A stretch of DNA of 6,820 bases from Prevotella sp. CAG:1185 (GTDB taxonomy: Bacteria > Bacteroidota > Bacteroidia > Bacteroidales > Bacteroidaceae), in assembly GCA_000436695.1 (NCBI GenBank), contig HF992571.1, positions 5,939 to 12,758 on the forward strand, given 5' to 3'. How positions within the stretch are numbered: the stretch's first letter is position 1; the number at the start of each line of letters is the position of its first letter. The notes beneath the pieces are model-generated. The model searched no databases. It was given only the letters and a program-made list of their open reading frames with translations, and was not told the origin of the DNA. This document shows positions 1 through 5,440 of this stretch, in pieces. Both the position numbers and the translations under genes were made by a program.

Positions 1-1
1 C

Positions 2-745
2 GTGCCTGCCGCCAACGAGAAATTTGCCTATCTGAGCAGCGGCACGTGGAGTCTTATGGGCATCGAGACAAAAGACGCGATAATAAACGGTGAAAGCTAT
101 GATAAAAACTTCACTAATGAAGGCGGAGTGGAAGGCACAACACGTTTTTTGAAAAACATCTGCGGCATGTGGCTCTTGGAGCGTTGCCGCAAGGAGTGGG
201 GCAGCTGTGCCCCTTCTGACTACGCCACGTTGATAGCCGACGCAATGAAGGCAGAGCCGTTCGCCAGCATCATCAATCCCGACGACGAGATGTTTGCCAA
301 TCCTGATGACATGCAGGCTGCAATAAAACAGTATTGCGCCGTTACAGGGCAGCATGTTCCCGAGGGCTATGCCGAGATATGCCGCTGCATACTCGACAGT
401 CTGGCTCTGCGCTATCGTCAGGTGTTCGGCTATCTTAAAGACATGGCTCCGTTCAGCATCGACACTTTGCACATCATCGGAGGAGGTTCGCGCAACGACT
501 GCCTCAATCAGTTTACTGCCAACTCCACAGGCGTTACAGTGCTTGCCGGTCCGCAGGAATGTACGGCTCTTGGCAACATCATGCTGCAGGCGAAGGCTGC
601 GGGCGAAATGAATGACATATTCGACATGCGCCGCATCATAGCCGACAGCATAAGCATGAAGCGCTTTGAGCCAAAAGACAAGGCTGAATGGGATGCTGCT
701 TACGACAAGTATCTTGCAGTGGTGGCATCAAAGGAAAACAAATAA
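2..745 (+). CDS. rhaB: Rhamnulokinase, C-terminal half (5' end cut by window edge)
   Basis: RhaB phosphorylates L-rhamnulose with ATP to L-rhamnulose-1-phosphate in the cytosol, the second step of rhamnose breakdown. The 247 visible residues are about half of a family member of roughly 490 residues and match the C-terminal FGGY-kinase domain. The segment YLSSGTWSLMG (residues 10-20) opens this domain. The glycine-rich nucleotide-binding stretch IIGGGSRNDCLNQ (158-170) is followed by LAGPQECTALGN (181-192), closely resembling the GGG..N..LNQ and AGP.E...LGN pattern of known RhaB proteins. The open frame runs off the left edge, so the GTG at base 2 is an internal codon, not a start. TAA is at 743-745. 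rhaA follows after 36 AT-rich bases with no terminator, so the two are probably co-transcribed. Assignment to a FGGY sugar kinase is secure; the rhamnulose substrate rests on motif similarity plus rhaA, rhaT and rhaD nearby. Confidence 0.95.
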   Translation: MPAANEKFAYLSSGTWSLMGIETKDAIINGESYDKNFTNEGGVEGTTRFLKNICGMWLLERCRKEWGSCAPSDYATLIADAMKAEPFASIINPDDEMFANPDDMQAAIKQYCAVTGQHVPEGYAEICRCILDSLALRYRQVFGYLKDMAPFSIDTLHIIGGGSRNDCLNQFTANSTGVTVLAGPQECTALGNIMLQAKAAGEMNDIFDMRRIIADSISMKRFEPKDKAEWDAAYDKYLAVVASKENK

Positions 746-781
746 AGAAAAGACAAACAAATCAAATTTAATAATATAATC

Positions 782-2038
782 ATGAAAGAAGAACTGGTAA
801 ACAAGGCTTACGAGATAGCCAAAGAACGCTATGCCGAACTTGGCGTGGATACAGAAAAGGTGTTGGAACAGATGCAGGATTTTCATCTTAGCCTGCATTG
901 CTGGCAGACCGACGACGTTATAGGTTTTGAAAATCTTACAGGCTCGCTCAGCGGTGGTATTGCCACTACCGGCAACTATCCCGGACGTGCGCGCAATATC
1001 GATGAGGTAAGAGCCGACATAATAAAGGCAAAATCGCTTATTCCGGGAACCCACCGCCTGAACCTGCATGAGATTTACGGCGACTTCAAGGGTGAGGCCG
1101 TTGACCGCGACCAGGTTGAGCCAAGACATTTTGCAAGCTGGATTGAGTGGGGACGTGAGAACAACATGAAGCTCGACTTCAACTCTACTTCGTTCTCTCA
1201 TCCTAAGAGCGGCAATCTTTCTCTTGCAAACCCCGACAAGAGCATACGCGACTTCTGGATAGAGCACACAAAGCGCTGCCGTGCCATTGCCGAGGAGATG
1301 GGTAAGGCTCAGGGCGATGCTTGTATCATGAACCTTTGGGTACACGACGGAAGCAAGGATATGACAGTGAACAAACTGAAATACCGTGAACTGCTTAAAG
1401 ATTCGCTCGACCAGATATTTGCCACCAAGTATGATAACATGAAGGACTGCATAGAGAGCAAGGTGTTCGGTATAGGTCTTGAGAGCTATACCGTTGGCTC
1501 AAACGACTTCTATACATCTTATGCCGCACAGAACAACAAGATGATAACACTCGACACCGGTCACTTCCACCCGACAGAGAGTGTTGCCGACAAGGTTTCG
1601 GCCATGTTGCTGTTTGTGCCTGAATTGATGCTGCACGTCAGTCGTCCAATACGCTGGGACTCAGATCATGTTACGATTATGGACGACCCGACACTCGACC
1701 TCTTCAGCGAGATTGTGCGTGCCGGAGCGCTTAATCGTGTTCATTATGGTCTCGACTATTTCGATGCTTCTATCAACCGCATCGGAGCTTATGTGGTTGG
1801 CAGCCGTGCCGCACAGAAATGTATGTTGCGCGCTCTGCTTGAGCCGCTGGCAACATTGCGCAAATATGAAGACGAGGGCAAGGGCTTTGAGCGTCTGGCT
1901 CTGCTTGAGGAGGCAAAGGCTCTTCCGTGGAATGCCGTTTACGATGAGTTCTGCCTGCGCAACAATGTTCCCGTAGGCCGTGATTTCATTGCAGACGTTG
2001 AGCAGTATGAAAAGGACGTAACGTCTAAACGCGGATAA
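782..2038 (+). CDS. rhaA: L-rhamnose isomerase
   Basis: RhaA interconverts L-rhamnose and L-rhamnulose using two divalent metal ions on a TIM-barrel scaffold in the cytosol. The 418-residue length matches E. coli RhaA (419). The expected metal ligands are present: E234 (in GLESY), D258 and H261 (in LDTGHFHP), H285, D293 and D295 (in HVSRPIRWDSDHV) and D325 (in GLDYFDAS). Those after E234 sit at a constant offset of nine residues from the E. coli ligands as I recall them, so the enzyme looks intact. The N-terminal QMQDFHLSLHCWQTDDV (30-46) is also typical. The ATG at 782 starts the protein at the family's usual point. No Shine-Dalgarno sequence precedes it, only AT-rich DNA, as is normal in Bacteroidota. 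It lies 36 bases after rhaB and is followed by a strong terminator. Confidence 0.98.
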   Translation: MKEELVNKAYEIAKERYAELGVDTEKVLEQMQDFHLSLHCWQTDDVIGFENLTGSLSGGIATTGNYPGRARNIDEVRADIIKAKSLIPGTHRLNLHEIYGDFKGEAVDRDQVEPRHFASWIEWGRENNMKLDFNSTSFSHPKSGNLSLANPDKSIRDFWIEHTKRCRAIAEEMGKAQGDACIMNLWVHDGSKDMTVNKLKYRELLKDSLDQIFATKYDNMKDCIESKVFGIGLESYTVGSNDFYTSYAAQNNKMITLDTGHFHPTESVADKVSAMLLFVPELMLHVSRPIRWDSDHVTIMDDPTLDLFSEIVRAGALNRVHYGLDYFDASINRIGAYVVGSRAAQKCMLRALLEPLATLRKYEDEGKGFERLALLEEAKALPWNAVYDEFCLRNNVPVGRDFIADVEQYEKDVTSKRG

Positions 2039-2061
2039 TCGAATTTGTGTAAGGGTTAAAT

Positions 2062-2092
2062 AAAAGAGTTGAGCATCTCTCAACTCTTTTTT
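2062..2092 (+). terminator. Intrinsic terminator between rhaA and rhaT
   Basis: A perfect 12-bp stem (2062-2073 AAAAGAGTTGAG with 2079-2090 CTCAACTCTTTT) closes a 5-base loop, and the T run continues to 2092. It begins 24 bases after the rhaA stop codon. The A-rich 5' arm gives a T run on the other strand too, so it could act in both directions. No promoter box is visible between it and rhaT, so it probably attenuates rather than fully stops transcription into rhaT (inference). Confidence 0.85.
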
Positions 2093-2155
2093 AATTCATA
2101 ATTCACAATTCACAATTCATACTTCTTAATTCATAATTCTTATTTCTTAATTATC
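2093..2155 (+). repeat. Nine-unit heptamer tandem array forming the rhaT 5' flank
   Basis: Exactly 63 bases divide into nine 7-base units: AATTCAT, AATTCAC (twice), AATTCAT, ACTTCTT, AATTCAT, AATTCTT, ATTTCTT and AATTATC. The last unit abuts the rhaT ATG at 2156. The consensus is AATTCAY, with units decaying toward the gene. The array leaves no Shine-Dalgarno sequence and no TAnnTTTG box. Similar AT-rich heptamer strings occur between genes in other Bacteroidales as far as I recall. Copy number may vary among strains by slippage (inference). Confidence 0.85.
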
Positions 2156-3172
2156 ATGGTGGATATAATAATAGGACTGATAATAATAGCGGTGGGTGCA
2201 TTCTGCCAGTCGAGCTGTTATGTGCCCATCAACAAGATAAAGAGATGGAGCTGGGAGTCTTATTGGTTGGTGCAGGGCATCTTTGCGTGGCTCGTATTTC
2301 CGCTGCTCGGAGCCTTGCTTGCTGTGCCTTCTGGACATAGTCTTATGGAAGTGTACATGGCCGACCCTACGGCAGCCTTGTGGACAATGTTCTTCGGCGT
2401 GCTGTGGGGCATTGGCGGACTTACCTTCGGACTGTCCATGCGCTATCTCGGTGTGGCTCTTGGACAGAGTATTGCCCTTGGCACGTGTGCAGGACTTGGA
2501 ACAATACTCACGCCCGTGTTTACAGGCAACACTCAAGACCTTACTATGCCGGTTATCGTAGGCGTTGTGGTTACGCTTATAGGTATAGGTGTAATCGGCG
2601 TGGCTGGCAACATGAAGGCACAGTCGCTCAGTGAGGAGGAAAAGACCAAGGCCGTTAAGGACTTCAACTTTACCAAGGGAATAATAGTTGCGCTGCTTGC
2701 CGGATTTATGAGCGCGTGCTTCAGCATTGGTCTCGGTTTTGGCGAGCATCTCAACTTCGGCGATGCCACAGATCCTATGTTCCGTGCGTTGCCGGCAACA
2801 TTGTTGGTAACGCTCGGCGGATTTGTCACCAACGCTGTCTATTGCTTTTATCAGAACGGCAAAAACCACACATGGGGCGATTATTCACAGACAAGTCTTT
2901 ATCTCAACAACATAGTGTTCTGTGCCTTGGCAGGCCTGCTTTGGTACAGTCAGTTCTTCGGACTGAGTCTCGGCAAGGGTTTCCTGACCGATTCGCCCGT
3001 ATTGCTAACGTTCTCATGGTGCATACTTATGGCACTTAATGTTACGTTCAGCAACGTATGGGGTATAATACTGAAAGAGTGGAAAGGCTGTTCGCGTAAG
3101 ACAATATCCGTGCTTGTTGCCGGTATATTGATTCTTGTTGTGTCGTCGTTCCTTCCTCAGTTGCTTAAATAA
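2156..3172 (+). CDS. rhaT: L-rhamnose/proton symporter
   Basis: RhaT is an inner-membrane permease that brings L-rhamnose into the cell with protons. At 338 residues it is close to E. coli RhaT (344). Ten hydrophobic segments fit the ten-helix topology of the drug/metabolite transporter superfamily, at roughly residues 4-24, 37-57, 74-93, 98-121, 131-150, 174-195, 210-231, 250-272, 281-305 and 316-335. A charged loop rich in Lys and Glu (about 152-174) lies between helices 5 and 6. Typical RhaT words include SCYVPINKIKRWSWE (20-34). The ATG at 2156 begins directly before the first helix and directly after the heptamer array; no ribosome-binding sequence is visible. It follows rhaA by 117 bases with a terminator between, so its expression may be set lower than that of rhaBA. 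No ordinary U-tract terminator follows it; repeat-rich DNA begins within 25 bases of the stop. Confidence 0.96.
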   Translation: MVDIIIGLIIIAVGAFCQSSCYVPINKIKRWSWESYWLVQGIFAWLVFPLLGALLAVPSGHSLMEVYMADPTAALWTMFFGVLWGIGGLTFGLSMRYLGVALGQSIALGTCAGLGTILTPVFTGNTQDLTMPVIVGVVVTLIGIGVIGVAGNMKAQSLSEEEKTKAVKDFNFTKGIIVALLAGFMSACFSIGLGFGEHLNFGDATDPMFRALPATLLVTLGGFVTNAVYCFYQNGKNHTWGDYSQTSLYLNNIVFCALAGLLWYSQFFGLSLGKGFLTDSPVLLTFSWCILMALNVTFSNVWGIILKEWKGCSRKTISVLVAGILILVVSSFLPQLLK

Positions 3173-3253
3173 GTTTTAGGTAAAAATATTTTTATAAAAA
3201 ACTCGTCACTCGTCACATCTTGACATAACTTGTTGATAACAAGTGTGTTGTGG

Positions 3254-3283
3254 TGTGACGAGTTGCTTTTTTAACTCGTCACA
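3254..3283. repeat. Inner hairpin 1 of the repeat element
   Basis: Perfect 11-bp arms TGTGACGAGTT (3254-3264) and AACTCGTCACA (3273-3283) surround the T-rich loop GCTTTTTT. The arms repeat the GTGACGAGT word found in the element's ends. No T run follows the stem, so it is not a standard terminator on the + strand. A smaller hairpin, ACTTGTT-GAT-AACAAGT, lies just upstream at 3228-3244, and the 12-bp palindrome TGTCTTAAGACA lies downstream at 3293-3304. Confidence 0.75.
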
Positions 3284-3442
3284 GTATTGCTTTGTCTTAA
3301 GACATTGTAAACAATGGTAATTAAAAAAGGTAGAGTCAACCAATAACAGTTATAAGTTTAGCCGGAGTCAACATTAATCATGAAAAGAACTTTTTAAAGT
3401 CAACCAAATTTAGAAAATGCCAAAGCGCGTATTGTGTGACGT

Positions 3443-3476
3443 TGTGTGATGAGTTGAGTTTTTAACTCATCACACA
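3443..3476. repeat. Inner hairpin 2 of the repeat element
   Basis: Perfect 13-bp arms TGTGTGATGAGTT (3443-3455) and AACTCATCACACA (3464-3476) surround the loop GAGTTTTT. It is a diverged copy of hairpin 1. The inner C-G pair of that copy is T-A here, changed on both arms so that pairing is kept. Loop length (8) and the T-rich loop end are also kept. Confidence 0.75.
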
Positions 3477-3706
3477 TTATAAGTCTGTCAGTCAGCCGTT
3501 TATGTCGAGATGTGACGAGTGACGAGTTTTTTGCAAAAAAATATTCAGTTATTACCGTATGAATTTCCTTCATATTTATCATACAGAATATTTTATTTAC
3601 AGCAAGTTTAGCTGTTGACACACATTCGCGATTTGTTGTAATTGTAATGATAGCTGTATTTTGTTTTGCTTTGGTTTGTGTCCTTTTGTGTTGTAATATG
3701 CGGCAA

Positions 3707-3764
3707 ATCATATTGTAAAAGGCCACCTTTTAGGGTGCAATATGCCACCTTTTACATATATGAT
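3707..3764. repeat. Second intergenic palindrome with paired GCCACCTTTTA words
   Basis: ATCATAT-TGTAAAAGG (about 3707-3722) and CCTTTTACA-T-ATATGAT (3748-3764) form arms of about 16 bp with one bulged base. Overlapping this, the 11-base word GCCACCTTTTA is directly repeated at 3722-3732 and 3744-3754, 22 bases apart. The region could be a protein-binding site or another repeat remnant. It has no T run for termination and no nearby gene start that it would obviously regulate. Confidence 0.5.
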
Positions 3765-3950
3765 ATTTCTGTCTTTGTTGTTTTGATGATAAAAAATAAA
3801 GCCTTATTATTGTTATTTTAAGTATTGGCAGCAGACCAGGAAGCGGAATATCACCTTGGGCTGCATTCAAACAATAAGAGCATTGTGTCTTTTGTATCTT
3901 ATAATTTTATTATTCTGTCTTGATGCAGCAGGACAATGTTGGAATCGGCC
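3765..3950. other. Intergenic DNA between the palindromes and the rhaD terminator
   Basis: I see no gene here. A weak hairpin pairs GCAGC (3828-3832) and CCA/GG with CCT/TGG and GCTGC (3860-3864), without a T run. The rest is AT-rich with no promoter box or open frame that I would defend. Confidence 0.5.
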
Positions 3951-3989
3951 TAAAAAACAGAATCCCAATGCTTCACAGCATCAGGATTC
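3951..3989 (-). terminator. Intrinsic terminator of rhaD
   Basis: Read on the - strand, GAATCCTGATGCT (3989-3977) pairs with AGCATTGGGATTC (3972-3960) around a GTGA loop, which is a GNRA-type tetraloop. The stem is 13 bp including two G-U wobbles, which pair only in the - strand RNA. The sequence TGTTTTTT follows (3959-3952). It starts 64 bases beyond the rhaD stop codon. Confidence 0.92.
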
Positions 3990-4053
3990 CGTCGTCTAAA
4001 TAGACTCTTAAACTAATATTATCTGAGAATGATAAGATTTTTATTCAAACTTA

Positions 4054-4863
4054 TTATTTCGGCAAATTAAATGCCTTCGACATCTCTGCCATTTGTTCGT
4101 CGCTCATACCTTCAGGCTCTTCACCCATATTCTTGGCGGCGATATAAATCTGGGCACTCTTGTTGAGCACGTCAACTTGGTCGAATGCCTGCATGATATC
4201 GTTGTCTATGGCAAACACTCCGTGCTTTTCCCACATTGCCACATCGTAGTCATCGAGCTGTCTTACTGTCTCTTCAGCAAGCTCAACGCTGCTTGGCAGC
4301 TGATAAGGAATGATGCCTAATCCGCGCGGACAGAACGCTTTTGTTTCGGGAATCATGCTCCAAAGCAGTTTTGAAAGCACGTCTTTACCCAAGAACTTGC
4401 GTATATGTGTCATTGCAACAAGCTCAATAGGATGAGTGTGCAGCGATGCGCGGTAAGTAGAGCCTTTTTCAATCAGATGGTTATGTACCATAAGATGTGA
4501 CGGCAGCTCACTTGTAGGATTTACTGCATTATCTGCTATAATTACATAACTTGCGCAGTCATCAAGTATACGAATCACGCTTCCGTTTTCCATTGGTCGG
4601 CGTGCGAGGTCTCGCATTCTTCTGTTTGTACCCTTACAAAAGAAGTAGGTTCCTTTAAGATGGGGCAGAGTGACACCAATCTGTTTTACTTCACTTATGG
4701 CAGGCATTTGTTTTATTTCGTCGTCAATCAGCTCTGTGATATTTACGGTGATATTGCCTCCATTTCTTTCAGCCCATCCCTTTTGCCAAAGATATCCGGC
4801 CACCTCGGCCACTTTGTTAATTTCTTCCTCTAAAGCGGGACGTCCGTCAAGTATACTTTTCAT
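4054..4863 (-). CDS. rhaD: L-rhamnulose-1-phosphate aldolase
   Basis: RhaD splits L-rhamnulose-1-phosphate into dihydroxyacetone phosphate and L-lactaldehyde. It is a zinc-dependent class II aldolase of the AraD/FucA family in the cytosol. The 269 residues match the family length (E. coli 274). The zinc ligands are H142 and H144 (SLHTHP) and H214 (WEKHGVFA). E119 in PTSELPSH fits the catalytic glutamate (E117 in E. coli), and E173 in MIPETKAF fits the second one. AERNGGNIT (31-39) is the phosphate-binding loop. All key residues are present, so the enzyme looks functional. The ATG at 4863 gives the expected N-terminus. It faces rhaBAT convergently and is a single-gene unit with its own promoter and terminator. 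In Bacteroides thetaiotaomicron, as I recall it, the aldolase gene sits in the same operon as rhaB, rhaA and rhaT, so this arrangement is a rearrangement. Confidence 0.96.
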   Translation of the reverse strand: MKSILDGRPALEEEINKVAEVAGYLWQKGWAERNGGNITVNITELIDDEIKQMPAISEVKQIGVTLPHLKGTYFFCKGTNRRMRDLARRPMENGSVIRILDDCASYVIIADNAVNPTSELPSHLMVHNHLIEKGSTYRASLHTHPIELVAMTHIRKFLGKDVLSKLLWSMIPETKAFCPRGLGIIPYQLPSSVELAEETVRQLDDYDVAMWEKHGVFAIDNDIMQAFDQVDVLNKSAQIYIAAKNMGEEPEGMSDEQMAEMSKAFNLPK

Positions 4864-4883
4864 ATATTGCTTGTTTTGATGCG

Positions 4884-4891
4884 CAAATATA
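4884..4891 (-). promoter_or_regulatory. rhaD -7 promoter box (TAnnTTTG)
   Basis: On the - strand TATATTTG is an exact match to the Bacteroidota -7 consensus TAnnTTTG. It would start transcription near 4877, giving a leader of about 14 bases before the rhaD ATG. No TTTG stands at the -33 position about 20 bases upstream, which suggests that the promoter needs an activator. Confidence 0.7.
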
Positions 4892-4912
4892 CAAAAAATG
4901 AATATTATGTAT

Positions 4913-4950
4913 ACTTTGTGTTTTGATATTAAAACTTTAATTTTTGATAT
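4913..4950 (-). promoter_or_regulatory. Candidate AraC-family operator: two 17-bp direct half-sites
   Basis: Written on the + strand, ACTTTNNNTTTTGATAT occurs at 4913-4929 and 4934-4950. The two 17-base copies agree at 14 positions, lie 4 bases apart and repeat at 21 bases, or two helical turns. This is the geometry of the araI1/araI2 half-sites bound by E. coli AraC. The promoter-proximal copy ends at about -36 of the predicted rhaD start and abuts the missing -33 box, as expected for an activator touching RNA polymerase. Rhamnose regulators, including that of B. thetaiotaomicron, are AraC-family. The regulator's identity is inference, as no such gene is in the window. Confidence 0.6.
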
Positions 4951-4974
4951 ATGAGGCTGTAGGATGCTACTTTA

Positions 4975-4995
4975 TTCATTATAATTTGTAATGAA
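4975..4995. promoter_or_regulatory. Palindrome TTCATTA-N7-TAATGAA upstream of rhaD
   Basis: Two perfect 7-base arms with a 7-base spacer lie about 100 bases upstream of the predicted rhaD start. The arms are AT-rich, so chance is possible. It could be an additional regulator site; no known consensus is claimed. Confidence 0.3.
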
Positions 4996-5294
4996 ATTTT
5001 TATTTTGCGTTTAAGGTTTATGCTTAATCAGTTTTAACTTAAATGCATGATACAAAGGATGATTGGCATTTTTTGTCGTATAAGTGTACTTTATGTTTTA
5101 TGTGTGAATTATTCTGTAAACAAAAAGTTTACATAATTGGACGTCATAACCGCGATAATGAACGTTTATAAGGCAATAAAATGCATTTGTCAGCATATCG
5201 TGGCTTTAAATCCAAATCAGTTTTTGGGCATATTTTTAAACCAAAATCAATTATTAGGTCACATATAGTTTTAGCTGTTTTGTATATTTATGTT
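4996..5294. other. AT-rich intergenic DNA without a gene
   Basis: Apart from the 5115-5133 dyad, I see no supported gene or RNA. A 61-codon open frame on the + strand from 5181 runs into the long hairpin at its 3' end, has no recognisable domain, and is judged to be chance. The imperfect word CCAAATCAGTT/CCAAAATCAATT occurs twice around 5213-5253 without further support. Confidence 0.5.
5115..5133. promoter_or_regulatory. Palindrome TGTAAAC-N5-GTTTACA
   Basis: Perfect 7-base arms enclose AAAAA, a 19-bp dyad with the size and symmetry of a dimeric repressor site. It lies about 240 bases upstream of the predicted rhaD start, far for direct control. It could instead be a short hairpin. Confidence 0.3.
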
Positions 5295-5413
5295 TTCAGC
5301 CGGACTGTTGTTTCCTGTTGTCGTTTTGCTGTATGCTTTTGGGGGCATAGTCCGCTATGCCTGTGAGAAAGCAGATGGCAATCCGCTCAACCTGAAACTA
5401 CAATCCGGCTGAA
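5295..5413 (-). other. Long imperfect hairpin in the lipoprotein 3' flank
   Basis: Arms 5295-5314 and 5394-5413 are complementary at 18 of 20 positions. One of the two mismatches (5305/5403) becomes a G-U pair in - strand RNA. Further pairings nest inside: GTTG/CAAC (5317-5320 with 5388-5391), TTGCT/GGCAA (5326-5330 with 5377-5381), GCTTT/AAAGC (5335-5339 with 5368-5372) and an apical GGCATAG-TCCG-CTATGCC (5344-5361). The whole 119 bases can therefore form one extended stem. It starts 27 bases beyond the lipoprotein stop codon. No U run follows on either strand, so it is not a classical terminator. A 3'-end stabiliser, a small RNA or a miniature repeat element are possible. Confidence 0.6.
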
Positions 5414-5440
5414 TCTTAATGACTGATTTTTATTTAATGC

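Larger units (their letters stand above)
3196..3532. repeat. Candidate miniature inverted-repeat element (MITE-like), about 337 bp
   Basis: The ends are inverted repeats: 3196-3228 and 3500-3532 are complementary over 33 bases with one mismatch (3221/3507), and the outer 25 bases match perfectly. Each end contains a tandem overlap ACTCGTCACTCGTCAC or its reverse complement. Inside, two related hairpins lie at nearly mirrored distances from the ends (33 and 31 bases inward of the arms' 25-base cores). Just outside, AAAAATATT occurs at 3182-3190 and 3537-3545 in the same orientation and could be a 9-bp target duplication, though the flanks are AT-rich enough for chance. No transposase or convincing gene lies inside. 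The best reading is a non-autonomous MITE or a palindromic intergenic repeat. A structured 3' region of rhaT is the alternative. Confidence 0.55.

Noticed and set aside
728..1345. 205-codon antisense open frame over rhaA, and similar long frames opposite or overlapping rhaA, rhaT, rhaD and the lipoprotein gene
   Set aside because: These are shadow frames of well-supported genes in the other frames; their translations show no domain.
3254..3283. rhaT terminator
   Set aside because: The stem is strong but the T run lies in the loop and none follows the 3' arm.
3334..3404. Remnant CRISPR array
   Set aside because: Regular 32-base spacing is seen, but the repeated word is only 7 bases and no cas gene is present.
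3196..3532. Plasmid-like iteron origin
   Set aside because: Repeats are inverted and mirrored rather than tandem iterons, there is no replication gene, and the chromosomal rha context argues against it.
3400..3726. 108-codon open frame on the - strand
   Set aside because: It crosses the inverted repeat and hairpin of the intergenic element, has no recognisable domain and no promoter or start context. Its sequence is explained by the repeat DNA.
5181..5366. 61-codon open frame on the + strand
   Set aside because: It ends inside the long hairpin, has no family resemblance, and its composition is that of the AT-rich spacer.
5295..5413. Integron attC-like recombination site
   Set aside because: Long imperfect hairpins recall attC, but no paired RYYYAAC/GTTRRRY core sites stand at the ends and there is no cassette array or integrase.
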